This document shows, in pieces, positions 37,509 through 49,591 of a DNA stretch of 64,000 bases (its first letter is position 1; each line of letters opens with the position of its first letter). The stretch is taken from contig LNGK01000004.1 of NCBI GenBank assembly GCA_001510575.1, positions 3,532,667-3,596,666 of the forward strand. Direction: 5' to 3'. Source of the DNA: Knoxdaviesia capensis (lineage: Eukaryota > Ascomycota > Sordariomycetes > Microascales > Gondwanamycetaceae). Below the pieces are notes generated by a model. That model did no database searches, had not been told where the DNA came from, and worked only from the letters and a program-made list of their open reading frames with translations. The position numbers were made by a program, and so were the translations under genes.

Positions 37509-39640
37509 TATAGTATGGAGATGATATGCTTGGTAGTATCATTGGACCTAGGGATTTTAGTGGTCTGGGGAGAGAAATAAAGCCGGTTGTTTGAGAGTCA
37601 AGAAGAAATCTTGATGTTGAAGCTTAGATGATGTCGTTTGCTCTAAACATTTGTATGCAGGTTACCTGAGCAAGCATCAGAAAAACCCTAAGAAGCTCTT
37701 CCAGCTGTGGGCAGCTGTCACCACCTGTCACCCCGGTTTCTGGCAGTTTCCGACTGACGCGTTCACCCGATCATCTTCCGTGCCACCGCTATTTTTAATA
37801 TGACGAAAGTGCAGTGCTCAGCAGGACAGACAGTGCGGGATTCGGCACCGCAAACTGTATCAGTACTTCAAGCAAAGCACAGTTCCGCAGCACAATCGAC
37901 TAAGCTGTGCTGGTTGCGGCCCGTCACCCACGTACTGGGACAGTGCGAAGGCACTCTTGGATGTTTGGTCCCATCCCATTGGCAGCATCATGCCTCATCA
38001 CATTAATCAGAGATGTTCAGATTCTCGCTGCAGGGGGGGCAAAAGCAGAACACAGACCCGATAATCTGTTTTCCGTATGGTCTCTGATCTTCACGCGTTT
38101 GGTCCTGTGTCCGCTCCCGATATCCATCATCACATCTGTCTTTTCCTGTGGTCCCTGAGCCAAAAACAGCAACCCCTCCCCCCCAAACTCTGACCAGCAA
38201 CAACTGCTGCATGTTGCCGTCTCCTTTCATCTCGTTTCTATCTGACGCAGCATTGGAGTAAGTGACTTTCTCCGTATTGCATAGCTGTTAAGGTACAAAT
38301 ACTACTCTTCTCTGTCTCCCTGATTCTCCTTTCGTGCTCCCTTGCCATCAAATCCACAGCTAGGGAGTCCCCTGCGTTTCCCCACCCCCATGTCAACCTC
38401 GGTTTACCCGGATATCTACCGACCCAGCAATTGCTCCCGCTTCTTCATTGCACAAGTGTCCGAGTAGCACGGGATAGCGATTCGACCGCTGTAAACTTCC
38501 ACAATTTCAGCCCCAACTCTGATCGTTTCAGTGGCTGACCCAGCAATTGCCCACTAAACCCCCAAGCTCCGTTGTATAGCCATGGCCAATTTCACGCTTC
38601 ACTGTTTTCTTTCTCTCTCTCTCTCCTTAACCCGTTATTTATGTTCAGTTACCCGCGTAACAGTAACCAGCATCTAAATTCCTGTCTCTGCGTGCGTGTG
38701 TATGTGCGTGTGGATGTGCTTTAACTGACCGTTCTGACATCTACCAACCAGCACCCTTTTTTCTTCGGTTTCCTTTCGCTCCTCCACACAGTCGTCGTTG
38801 TCGTCCACGATCTCCATCAATCCGTCTCTCTCCTTCTCCCCCATCACCAATCTCCGTCTCCGTGTTCTCGTGTCTCTCCATCCGACCACCTCTCCGGCTT
38901 CTTTTCTTTTCGCGGCTCGGTAGCTCGCAATCTACTCCGTCTTGACTTTCAGCCTGCACCCCCTCACTGTTGTCCCCCTTCTAAAACCCCCCGGACGCAC
39001 CGCTTTTCAAGATCGTCGTGTTGTTCCTGGTCGCGATTGTGTCTATCTCTCCAAACATCGCGTCCTGGGGCTTTTTGGCTCCTTGACTCCGATCGTCTCT
39101 CATATACACCGCTTGTCTGGCTGGCAAAATATCCCCGCTGTTGTCTAGAGTTGTGTGTGTGATTCTGCATTCTGTGTGCCTCCTTCTTCTTTTTTGTTCT
39201 CCTACTCTCATACCCGACAATCTGGACCCTGGGATTTTTTTCCTTCTTGATTATTCTTCTCATTTGTCCTTGTTTGCTCTCTTCTCCGCGTTTCATCGTC
39301 AATTCCACCCCCCCTCCTCTTCCGAAAAAAGGAGAATACTCTGTCCATTCCTCTGGTTTTAATCACAGATTCAGCCTCCAGATCTGTGAAATTAGAATTG
39401 AATATCAACATCAACATCTCTCGAAGGTCAACAATCGCTTGGTCATCGTCTACCCCACCGCTGGTTTTCGTCCCTGCCTCGGCCTCGTCTCAATAGCAAA
39501 CGCCGGTGCCCTCGCTACTCTCTCTACTCCCGTGATCACAGGATCATTCTGGCAGCTTTTCTCTTCGGGATTTTTCTTGAATCTTGCTCCTTTTTTCTCC
39601 CATACTAGCCCGTCAACGCTGTCGGGCCTGATTTCTCGAT
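37509..39640. promoter_or_regulatory. Divergent promoter region, TFIIIC gene / PP2A B56 gene
   Basis: The 2.1 kb between two divergent starts contains no credible gene. From about 38.3 kb to the PP2A start the + strand is clearly CT-rich, with CTCTCTCT at about 38610 and long TTCTTC stretches at 39180-39310. This is a probable long leader and promoter of the PP2A subunit. Introns within this leader are possible but were not assigned. Confidence 0.45.
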
Positions 39641-42003
39641 ATGAAGCGCTTCAGTCAGCGGGTTGTACGTTCCGTCTCACCGAAACCCCCTTCAGCAAAC
39701 GTCGTCAAAGGCATCGGTCAGATACTAACTGCTTCAATTGCGTGCTTCTCTTCTCCAGGCCCAACTTTCTCGGGGAAAAGACTCCAACAAGTCGTCCAAG
39801 AAGAACAAGGACGGAAAGGACGGCACCTCCTCTCCGTCGGGTGGATCGCGAGACGCCAACCAGTCGCCCGTCCTCACTCCTTCGTCGTCTACGTCAACCC
39901 TCAATGATATGCGCAACAAGCCTTTGCCGCAGGGCAGCAATCCCATGCTAGGCCCCGAAGCCGGACAGCAACAAGGCGGAGGCCAGCAGGGCGGCGTCGA
40001 CCGTTTCGGTGGAAACCCTAACCCTAACGGCTCTAGCACTCCTTCCCGACACGGTTCCCTGCCGCCGACTGTCATCGTCAGCCCCTCGCCGATGGTTAGT
40101 ATATTCTGATGACAACCCTACCTCGCATACTTGTGTCTAACTCCATGTTTAGCAGCATATCCCCCCTCCCGGTGCTACCGAGACCATCCCCGGCGATCTT
40201 GCCCCGCCCAAGGCCGGCCAGAAGTCGCTCATATATGACCGACTACATCAGATGACTCCCAAGGACGTTGTTCCCGAAGGCCTACGAACCCCGAAGCGCC
40301 AACACTCTTCCCGATTCGAAATCTCCGCACACCGCGAACTAGAAAAGCTTCCCGGATTCCACGAAGTCCCCCCCAACCGCCGCCAGGATCTGTTCATGGA
40401 GAAGATTGAGCAGTGCAACGTGATATTCGACTTCAACGATGCCAGCGGCGACATGAAGTCGAAGGAAGTCAAGAGACTAGCTCTGCACGAGCTTCTCGAC
40501 TATGTCGCTAACAACCGACAAGTCATTACCGAACCGATGTACCCCAAGGTTGTCGAGATGTTCGCCAAGAACCTATTCCGGCCCATCCCCCCGCCGGTCA
40601 ACCCGCAAGGCGAGGCCTTCGACCCCGAGGAGGACGAGCCGGTGCTCGAGGTTGCCTGGCCCCATATCCAGGTCGTCTACGAATTCTTCCTCCGCTTTAT
40701 CGAGAGCCAAGATTTCAACACAAATATCGCCAAGGCCTACATTGATCACAGCTTTGTCCTGCAGCTGCTCGACCTGTTTGATTCCGAGGATCCCCGCGAG
40801 CGAGATTTCCTTAAGACCACCCTCCATCGCATTTACGGAAAGTTCCTCAACCTGCGTTCCTTCATCCGCAAGTCGATCAACCACGTCTTCTTCCAGTTCA
40901 CCTACGAAACCGAGCGCTTCAACGGCATTGCCGAGCTGCTCGAGATTCTTGGCTCCATAATCAATGGCTTTGCCCTCCCGCTAAAGGAGGAACACAAGAT
41001 CTTCCTAACCCGGGTCTTGCTGCCGATGCACAAGGTGAAGAGCCTGAGCATGTATCATCCGCAGCTCGCCTACTGCATTGTCCAATTTCTCGAGAAGGAC
41101 GCGTCTCTGACTGAAGATGTGAGTTCCCCCCCGGTGTATCTTGCCTTTATTCATTGCCCGTCCATGTTTTCGTGTCTCCATTGTGACGCACAGTCTAACT
41201 CGTTGTTTTCCCATCTAGGTTGTTCTTGGACTTCTCCGGTACTGGCCCAAGGTCAACAGCACCAAGGAGGTCATGTTCCTGAACGAGGTCGAAGACATTT
41301 TTGAGGTCATGGACCCCGCAGAATTTGCCAAGGTCCAGGAGCCGCTCTTCCACCAGTTGGCTAAGTCCGTGGCTAGTCCTCATTTCCAAGTTGCCGAGCG
41401 AGCCCTATATTTCTGGAACAACGAGTATTTCTGCAATCTCGTTAGCGACAATGTTGAAATCATTCTGCCCATTATGTTCGCCCCTCTCTACGAAAACTCG
41501 AACGGCCACTGGAACCGGTATGTACTCTCTCTATTACTCCTCTGTTGGCCCTGCAGCGCAGAATCTAACATGTTGCTCTGTCTAGCACAATCCACGGCAT
41601 GGTTTACACAGCCATGAAGCTGTTTATGGAAATCAACCCCCAGTTGTTCGACGATTGCTCACAGGAGTACACCGAGCACCAGAACAGCGCGCCGGCGCGC
41701 GAAGCCGAGCGGGAACGCCGCTGGGCGACCATCAACGATCAGGCGAACAAGCGGCGCATGTCGAACGGCGGAGGCGGCAGCGTGTCCGGCAGCGGCGCCA
41801 ACATTGTGAACCCGGGCCGTGCGGTGGCGTCGTCGCTAACGCGTGTAGAGGAGATCGACCCGGTGACAGAAGACAATCAAAAGCGCCTCGACTCGCTCCG
41901 GCTCCAGGATGGCGGCGAGCGGAGAGACCAGCAGCAGCAGCAGCAGCGGCCGGTCACGCATGAGCGGCAAATCTCTGTTGGGTCGACCAGAAGCCAGCGA
42001 TGA
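39641..42003 (+). CDS. rts1: PP2A regulatory subunit B56 (B', Rts1/Par1/ParA type)
   Basis: Five exons: 39641-39664, 39759-40094, 40156-41118, 41219-41517 and 41586-42003. They total 2040 nt for 679 residues. All introns are GT-AG; intron 1 has a CTAAC branch site. The product is a targeting subunit that docks the PP2A A/C core to substrates in septation, stress and mitotic control in yeasts. Seen: a short basic start, a Lys/Ser/Gly-rich disordered N-terminus, TPKRQHSSRFEI, then the conserved B56 helical-repeat core (LEKLPGFHEVPP... YHPQLAYCIVQFLEKD... LLRYWPKVNSTKEVMFLNE... ERALYFWNNEY...) to about residue 560. A disordered tail with a CAG-encoded Gln run follows. The first coding exon is only 24 nt. 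Intron 2 ends in a tandem acceptor TAGCAG; using the upstream AG adds one Gln (680 residues). The family is certain; the ortholog name follows yeast. Confidence 0.95.
40016..40027. repeat. Telomere-type dimer (CCCTAA)2 inside the B56 coding region
   Basis: CCCTAACCCTAA lies in exon 2 of the PP2A B56 gene and encodes Asn-Pro repeats in the disordered N-terminus. It is the complement of (TTAGGG)2. Confidence 0.9.
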
Positions 42004-43219
42004 TGATATTTGAGGATTAACCAAAACTAGGAAGAAAAAAAAAAGGAGATTACAACTTGTGTGCGATGACGATAGGTTGGGGTTTTTTTTTGGAGGCTGG
42101 AACTAGTTGAATCAACACGGAAGGGGGACGCCGCTCACTCGGCTCACCGGCGGAGGAAGAGAGATTAATTATTACTATTACTTATTTTCTACGGGCTTGT
42201 TGGGTAATTTTTCATGTATTGGAGTGGATAGAATTTTCCGTTCGTGCTCTCGTCTTTTCTTTTTCTTCTTCTTTCCTCTTTTTTTTCTTTTCTTTTCCTT
42301 AACTTTTCTTCTTCTTCCTGTTCTGATGCAACTCTTGCGTTTACTTCTTTTCTCATGTCTGAATTTTGTCTTCTCACCCCCCAAAAAGAGAAATTTTGCT
42401 GCTTTTTTCTTTCTTTGCTTCTATCTCTCTCTCCTTCCTCGGGTGGCTGTTTTGTACCAGGAGTTCCCAACGTTGATAGTAGGGGGGTTTTCGCGTTTTC
42501 TTGAGAGTTCTTCACACGTTTCTATGTTGAGGGGGGGAGCAGATTGAACCCCTTCCTAGTCCCGCCGGTCTTCGGGTGCTTTCTCGGGGCTCGGGTTGGG
42601 AACAGACGACCGGTCCCTCTCATTCTCACTTTCTTGCTTGCAGTCTCGGGTTGCTTTTTTTAGGAGGGAAAAAAATTGATGATCATGGCGTTTGAGATAT
42701 GTGACCCATCTCCCTCTTCTCCTTCCCCGGCCTGTTTCGTTTCGAGTGTGTATTTTTGGGATGCCAATGCCGATCATTCCCTCGGTCTTCTTCTCGTCGT
42801 TGAGAACTGGAGGAGAGTCTCTTGTGTTTTGGGAAGAGACCAATTGGCCAGATTTGAGCAGGCCAAAGGACAGTCTTCGGCGGCCGGGCGGCGAGAAGAC
42901 GTGGTAAGGGGGCGTGACGTGGTGGGAATAGGGATCGACTTCCAAAAAAAGAAAACGGGAGATAGCCGGTATAACTCAGTGTATGGAGGGCATGGCACGC
43001 CCATGAAATTGGCTGTCGGGGGCGGCAACGGATCAAAAGAACTGCTTTCTTCAATCTACATCCTCGTAGGATAGTGACGATAACTGATGGGACACAAAGG
43101 CAAAAGATACAGTCGGGAGGTTGCAATCAAACATTGCGTTGTATTGAGGAAACAGTCCAGTGTGAACATAATCGTACAAGTGACCTAGGCTAATAAGTTC
43201 ATCAAAGTCTAATCCAAGA
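42004..43219. other. Convergent 3' region, PP2A B56 and CID protein genes
   Basis: The 1.2 kb holds the 3' ends of two converging genes. It is T-rich with CT stretches at 42240-42440 on the + strand. No gene is seen. Confidence 0.5.
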
Positions 43220-45387
43220 CTACCGGTTACCTCCATGCCACCCCCTCCCACTCCCACGGCCAGCCCCGCCCCGCCCATTCCCGTACCCCGGGCCAGCGCC
43301 ACCCCCACGACCACGGCCAGACCAGCCCAGTCCGCCAGAGCCACCACCAGGCCCACCTCCTCCCACGCCACTGCCGGGACCAGGAGGCGGTGGTGGCGGA
43401 GCCCAGCCGTCGGAGATCCGGGGCGGAGGCGGGACCGGCATGCCTGGGAATCCCGGCGGCGGCGGAGGCCAAGGCTGGCCCTGCGCCGCCGCAGCCGCGA
43501 GCATCTCGGGCGGGATCGGCCACATGGGCGGTGGCACACCGGGACCACCACCAGCACCACCGGGAAATCCACCCAGAGGCAGAGGCATGCCAGGGGGTGG
43601 TGGGGGGAACTGCGCCATCGGGGCATTGGGCGGCGGCTGCCGCTGCTGTTGGGGCCACAGATGAGCCGGGCGCGGTGGAAGCGACGCCGGAGCCGACGGG
43701 AGTGGCGCTGCGGGGAACGCTGGGCGGAAGCCCTGCGCCGGATTGTTGTGCTGGTGTTGCGGTTGGTTCCGGCCACCATCTTGTCGAGGCCCGGCGTGAG
43801 GCGAGGCGCTGCGGTGGCGGCTTGGGCTCCGGCTATACGACCGCGATCGAGACGACCGCGACGGCGATGTGCGGCGCCGGTGGCGTTTATGGTGCCGCGG
43901 GCTCCGGCTCCCGCTGCGACTGCGGCTAAGACTGCGGCCGCGGCTGCTCCCAGCACTGCGACTCCGGCCACGCGGACTCCGACTGCGCGACGAGGACTGG
44001 CGGCGCCGTTTCGACGCCCGCAGCGACGAGGCACTGCGGTCCGAGTCGGACCGCGAGTTGCGCGAGGAGGCACGCCCGCGCGGCCGGTCCCGCGCGTCCG
44101 CGTTCCGCAGCTTCTCGCGCCGCAGTTTCATCTGCTTGCAGAACGGCCGCGACCAGCCGTAGTAGGTCTCACCGCCAATCACGTCCCCAGTGATCTCGTC
44201 CAGCAGGACCAGCTCGCCGAGCTCGCTGATCGCGGTATGTGGTGTCGCGGGGATATCGGTGGGACAGCTCGAGGTGAACAAAGCCTCCACGTCGGAAATG
44301 AGGTTTTTGACAGCATCGGCCAAGACAGGGTCGGCCGGCCCGGGTGTGAACCGGATCGGCTTGACCTGGTCGGGGTTCATTGGTTTCGTTGAGTTGGGTG
44401 TCAGCAGCGGGAGCCAGTTCGCTGCGGGGAGGTCGTACCACGGGGTGGAGGGGTCTCCGTGGAGAGAGGGGATCATGAACGGCGTGTCTTTCGGTATTGG
44501 CGCCGACGTTGGCTCGTTGAAATCAGCGGCCGCAGTGGTCGTGGTCGATTGTGGTGTATGGGTATCCCCAGTCATGCCTTTCGACGCATTGCGCAGGGTT
44601 GTGATTAGCTCCGCCGAGAAGTACTCCTTCTCTTCCCACAGGGCAATCAGGTCTTCAAGCAGCGTACGGTACTTTGCATCCCGTGCCACAGATCCAGCGC
44701 TAGTAAAGAGAGGAGCCAAGTACGGCTGAACAGCCTCACTAAAGACCTTGCTGTGGTTCCGATTGATTGTATGGTATAGCACGTCGTTCATGACATAAAG
44801 CAGGCTGAGGCGCTTTCTTCGCACCGATGGACGTTGTCGTGGGGGCACAAGCGCTGCAGTGGTGGGAGCAGCGTCTTGCAGCGAAGTCGAAAGAGAGGCC
44901 AAGTATCTCCCCAAGGCCGCACATCGAGCCGTCGATGTAGCCATGTTCGTCAAGATCCAAAGCTTGCATTTCTATATCGAGGAATGCAAAGAAAAAAGAC
45001 AAGTGCCCAAGATGAGCAGACGGGAGGTTCACACAGAACCCTCCCAGCCGCCGCATCAGGGACAGAAAGAAGGAGAAACAATTTAGTCTATCTGCACCGC
45101 GCACACAACCCATCGACAGCAGGATCCCACACAGAAAAGAGCTTTTTCTTCTTGGACGCGAACAGAGAGGACCAAGAAAGAGCAGTTGTATGGTGTGGAC
45201 TGAAAATGGAAAAGAGAAAGTGAGGTGATCAAACCTGGACATTGAGCGGCGAACACCTCACAACGGTGTCTTGGAGAAGCGAGAAAAAGCGGTCGATTTC
45301 TTCGCGCGAACACGCCGACGGGTCGTTCCGAAAGAGGAGAGCCGAGAGCGACGCCTTTGCGACGGCGAGTTGAGGTGATGCCGCCAT
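43220..45387 (-). CDS. CID-domain RNA-processing protein with RS, proline-rich and RGG regions
   Basis: Two exons on the minus strand: 45387-45235 (51 codons) and 44971-43220. They total 634 residues. The junction joins SPLNVQ to KCKLWILTNM and restores one continuous CID (RPR) fold, residues 1-140, with LSLLYVMNDVLYHT as the core helix. CID domains read the RNA polymerase II C-terminal domain and appear in termination and splicing factors. After a Thr/Pro linker and a motif around YYGWSRPFC comes a long Arg/Ser region (about 290-390), then Pro-rich segments, then a Gly/Arg tail with RGG-like motifs ending WHGGNR. This order resembles CHERP-type splicing proteins rather than plain Pcf11 or Nrd1, but that is an inference. 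The donor of intron 1 (CAG|GTTTGA) is weak; the acceptor is ATATAG|AAA. The long open frame on the opposite strand is a composition shadow. Confidence 0.88.
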
Positions 45388-46167
45388 CACGGCGTTTGGG
45401 GGGTTTGGAATCGATCACTTCGAGCCGGTGCTAAGTGAATACGGGAATGGTTTTATGACATGAAGAGAGAAAGAGAGGTGAATAAACTGACGATGGTCAG
45501 GGTGGGAAAAGACAAAGAAAGAATGTGGTTTGGAGCTGGAAAAAGAAGAGCTTGCTTGACATAAAAAAGCCAGGCACAGGTGTTCGTTAAAGGTGTGAAT
45601 TGCCGCCGGCTAAACTCGGGCAAATAAACAGGTGTCCAAACGCGCGCGTAGAGGTACTTATAGAAGCCGAGAAAAAGCCGCAAGATGACAGAGCTGGTGA
45701 AGGGGAGACCGGATGGAAGACTGGCAGCTCTCTTTCACGCATATGCAAGTCTTTGATGTGCTTTTCAACCTCTTGAGATGCTGCTCAGTGTTTAATCTCG
45801 ATCTAAAGCAGCCAGCCGGAGCCACGGGCAAAGAGGGCCCAGCACGTGTCGCCTGACTGAAAACCTTCTCACGATGAAATATCACAAACAAGAGCGCAAT
45901 CCCGTGAATAAACGTGTCAATTGCATTCATTACAGTAATTCTATAGTCTCTTCAGGTTTCAATGTGGAGATATTCCGGAGTGCTTTTGTACACAGGCCAC
46001 TAACAGCCTTGGTTGGTATGTTATCCGTAAGAGGATGGGATAGCTTCGTTTGGGGGTGTTGAAGCGATAGGGACGTCATTTCTGGGCCGGCAGGTTCTCA
46101 AGAGCAGAGTCACTGTACAGTTCAAGCACAGTCACGGTCAGATCTTGGAAGCCCTTGCAGACCCGGC
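45388..46167. other. Spacer between the CID protein and micro-exon genes
   Basis: Both flanking genes are on the minus strand. The 0.8 kb should contain the promoter of the CID gene and the 3' end of the small gene. No credible open frame is seen. Confidence 0.45.
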
Positions 46168-46898
46168 CTAAGAGAATCTATCACCCTTCGGACTGATGAA
46201 CGGTTTCGCTGCGTATTTCGAGGGTGGTAAGCCGAGCTCGCTGTCGGATATGTTCTTTATGCTGTCGTTTGCCGAGGGGTTGACGCCTTCGAGAGAGGCA
46301 GCCTGCTGCTTCTTGCGACGAAGCTCTTCGTTACGGGCCGTGCGGTCGGCGTTGATCGACTGTTTGGCGAAGTAGTAGGCAACGCCACCAGCTAGAAAGG
46401 TCCTCGTTAGTAAGTCATAGCCAGAAGAGCAAGTTCGGTTGAGCCAGTCGTAAGGGGAGATGTTACAGTAGCCGGTTAATCGATGTCCAGAAGCTGGGAG
46501 GATCTGTGTGAACATTGGCCGGAGGTGCATATAAACAGGGAACGGGAAACAGCCAAGAATGATCGTGAGCGGGGTGTAGCACATACCAGCACAGAGGGAG
46601 CCCCAGCCCGCCCTGTCACAGGAGTCAAGTCAAAGGTTAGAATTCGTAAATTTTCAGAATGCCCGTCAAAGAGTCAGTGTGATATTCAGACACAAAACAG
46701 CACTCCCGGCTGCTTACCAGAAAGATCGAGCCTAAAAATTCAGCAAAGAAACTTAGGGTCAGAGGAAACGGTCGATTGAAGTCCAGAACACTGCCAGGAG
46801 TGGAATCAAAAAGGCACGCCCAGTAGGGAAGAAGGAGAAAAAAATGCGGTCCATAGCAATCAAGCCAGAGAGACAAAAAGGAAACTTACAGTGTTCAT
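46168..46898 (-). CDS. Small predicted membrane protein (DUF4748-like), built from three micro-exons and one main exon
   Basis: Exons on the minus strand: 46898-46890 (9 nt), 46731-46718 (14 nt), 46612-46587 (26 nt) and 46391-46168 (224 nt). They total 273 nt for 90 residues. Donors are GTAAGT, GTAAGC and GTATGT; acceptors TTTTTAG, GACAG and TTCTAG; TACTAAC and CTAAC branch sites precede the last two acceptors. The joined start MNTARSFWAGWGSLCAAGG runs into VAYYFAKQSINADR, giving one hydrophobic segment followed by a charged Arg/Lys/Glu helix and a polar tail ending PKGDRFS. From memory this resembles small fungal proteins of the DUF4748 type with a single N-terminal membrane helix, perhaps mitochondrial. 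The biochemical function is unknown. Without the micro-exons the main exon has no in-frame start fitting the family. The gene is divergent from the 5-phosphatase gene. Confidence 0.75.
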
Positions 46899-49591
46899 TA
46901 TGGATGATCTGATCGTCAAAGGGGGAAAGAAGATATAAGGAGTGAGATTTCAAGAGTGCTCTAGATGCCGCAGGAGAATTTACAGAAGAAAAAGTGAGAT
47001 GTTAAGAAAAGAGGAAGAAAAAGGTTAGGCAAGTGTGAGGAAAACCGATAGGTAATATAGAATGTGTGGATCTTTTTCCTCCATTCTAACCCTAAGTCTC
47101 GACCAAAAGTTTGCCCAAGGAACAAGACCAACGTCATACAACACTCAAGTATTCTTCCTTCCTATTCACTCACAGAAGAAGTGAATGATTATGGATGGCT
47201 CTCTTCTCTCTCATTGTGTCTGTTTCTGTTTATTCTTTTCTTTCTACCACATAAGTTTATTCCTTCACTGAGTTGCTAATCACCTGGATGTAAGTAAGGT
47301 ATTTGGGAACAGTTGTTTCGAAACTGGAACGAAGCAGCTAAATGCGAACGACTAGTTCTCTCGGTTCAGGGCCGAGATTCAGGGCCGAGATGCTTACGGA
47401 GTTCGGGGCCGATCCGTGTGACTCGCGAACAACAGTGTAACAGGGAAATGGCCGAGAACCGGCGTCCGCGGAACGTCCGTCCCACCCAAATTCCAATCAC
47501 CCGAATCAAGCCGATGCACTTGGTTCTCCACCATGGTCCAATCCCCGGCTTTCCGGCGACCCGTCATGGCTGACAAGTGACGATCGGTAGATAATTTCCC
47601 TTGCGTCCTATTTACGTGCCCATATATCACCCTCTTGGGTTTCCGTCTTCCTTCTGAAGTTTTGTCTCTGTGTTGTTCATATGTCGGCCAGGATTGTGGT
47701 CTGACGCCCGTGGAATGCACGCTGAAGGGTCTGGGGCAAATGGTCGGCGGCAGACCGGCGATCTGAACGGCGACTCACTCGGCTTCGGGAGTTAACCCTA
47801 AAGTCAAGGGTGTGTGAGGGTACCGTCAAAGATATGCCTTGGGAGATCTCAAGGCAGGAACGAAGCACTGGCGATCAGAAGTCTTGGCGGAAGAATGCAG
47901 CACGGTACAATGGAACGGCCAAAACAAGCATTGGCAACTTCAGATCTTGACGATCTCAGTCTTTGGCAGCGTAACATTCAGTTCATCGTAGAAAGCAACT
48001 CATCAGTCAAAATCATGTCCTCCGAATGACGTGGCGGCAATCAAGTGCGTCACGTGTGCCTCATCTTCCAGATGGCAAACGACGACAACTGTTGGCAACG
48101 GGAAAGAAGAGCACATCAATCAGGATTTCATGTTGGCTATTTCCGCTTGATTACAAGCAGGAACTAAAAACAGCCACCCCGATGAGTGCATATCCGCTTA
48201 ATTCAATTAAGAGAACACATACTCCCGTCAGCAGGTGGAATATGCAACTATTACAGGAGCAGGCGACTTACGTACCTGCCTTCCCACAGTAGCGCATGTG
48301 TGTATCTATCGTCTTACTCAGATTCTCTCAACCTAACTTCTTCTTCTCCTTTACATCTTCACGATGTCGTAATTCACTCTGTATCTCTTTCCTCTGTCTT
48401 CTCCTCTATCTTCTCCTCTATCCGCTTCAAGTTTATCCTCCAGAATCCTCTAATCAATAATATCCCCTCCATGTCAGTCAGACACGAATTTTTGTTGAGA
48501 TTACTCTTGTCCTGCAGATCGTTTTCCGGTATTCATAAGTCCATATACAGGCAGCTCTCAATGCCTTCATTTGCCTCGTGTCTCACATGCCCGAATCTCT
48601 GGTTCAGCCACTAAATGAAAGCTGGTGCCTTTCCCTAGCAGCAGTTGCTTACTGGATGTCGCCGCTGGAAGATACAGCAGAACGCCCACTGACGAAAGAC
48701 GCGAGATTAGATGCAGATTCTCTAGCTGTCCCCTCCACCTACTATCGTATCTGCTCACTTACGACGCAAATACGATAACCACCATCCCAAACTCCTCCAC
48801 TACTACGTTGGGCCTGTCAATCGCTGGTTTGGCCAACCAGCTGGAACTTGCTTCCCGCAATCCTTCATTTTCGCTCGTTGTGCTCATGTTGTCGCCTCTT
48901 TCGTTCCAGTCCGTCTTGTGTCACTCGTCCCGTCTCAACTCTCACCACCGCATTAACCACCCTTCTCCTGTTTCTTAATATTTGTTTTTATTTCCTCGAC
49001 GCCGCAGATCACTTCCCGTCGACCCTGCGCTGTGTGTCTGAGCCTGGCCTAAAACCTGGGCGCACCCATCGAACTAAAAACTGCCTCCCAGCAGTTTCCC
49101 CCGATTCGAAACTCGCCGTCGTTCTTTTTTTACGCCTCTTCCAATAGTGTTTGTGCTCATCATCTCAACCTCCCCTCCACCAAAGTGGTTGTCTCACCCA
49201 ACCTTTTTTAACACACACAGCCTTTGCGTTTTGCATTCTTTCCGTTCTTAGCCACTTTTTTTTCCCCCAGGAACCTCCTCCACTTCCTCCACCTCTAACT
49301 TCATCTTTCATCGTTGGGGTTTTCCTTTCTCATCCATCGTATCCGTCGTCCATGATATCATAGCTATCGGCTTCTTTTTTTTTTTTTCTTCTGCGTTCGC
49401 CCCTCCCGGACTTCCAACTCACTCCTTCAGTCTGTGTCGGTTGCCTGCATGGAGCCTGGCGCGTGTCACCGGCCACGCGGTTCCGCACTTCCTTCGTTTC
49501 CCTTCTTCTTCACATATCTGGGTCCTTGCCGGTTAGCCCACAAACCCCCCGCGCCTTGATTCTCTGATATCGCCAACTCAAATCCTCCATC
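46899..49591. promoter_or_regulatory. Divergent intergenic region, micro-exon gene / 5-phosphatase gene
   Basis: The 2.7 kb shows no protein-coding gene. From about 48.3 kb to the ATG of the 5-phosphatase the + strand is CT-rich, a probable leader or promoter. The part at about 47.3-48.3 kb is different: mixed composition, few simple repeats, a perfect 13-bp tandem (47365-47390) and CCCTAA-type motifs at 47086-47095 and 47793-47801. It may encode an RNA (see findings). Confidence 0.45.
47365..47390. repeat. Perfect 13-bp tandem duplication
   Basis: TTCAGGGCCGAGA occurs twice head to tail (47365-47377 and 47378-47390) in a non-coding island. Confidence 0.9.

Noticed and set aside
43235..44392. 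385-codon + strand frame opposite the CID protein gene
   Set aside because: Arg/Pro/Ala-rich product caused by the RS, proline-rich and glycine-rich coding strand.
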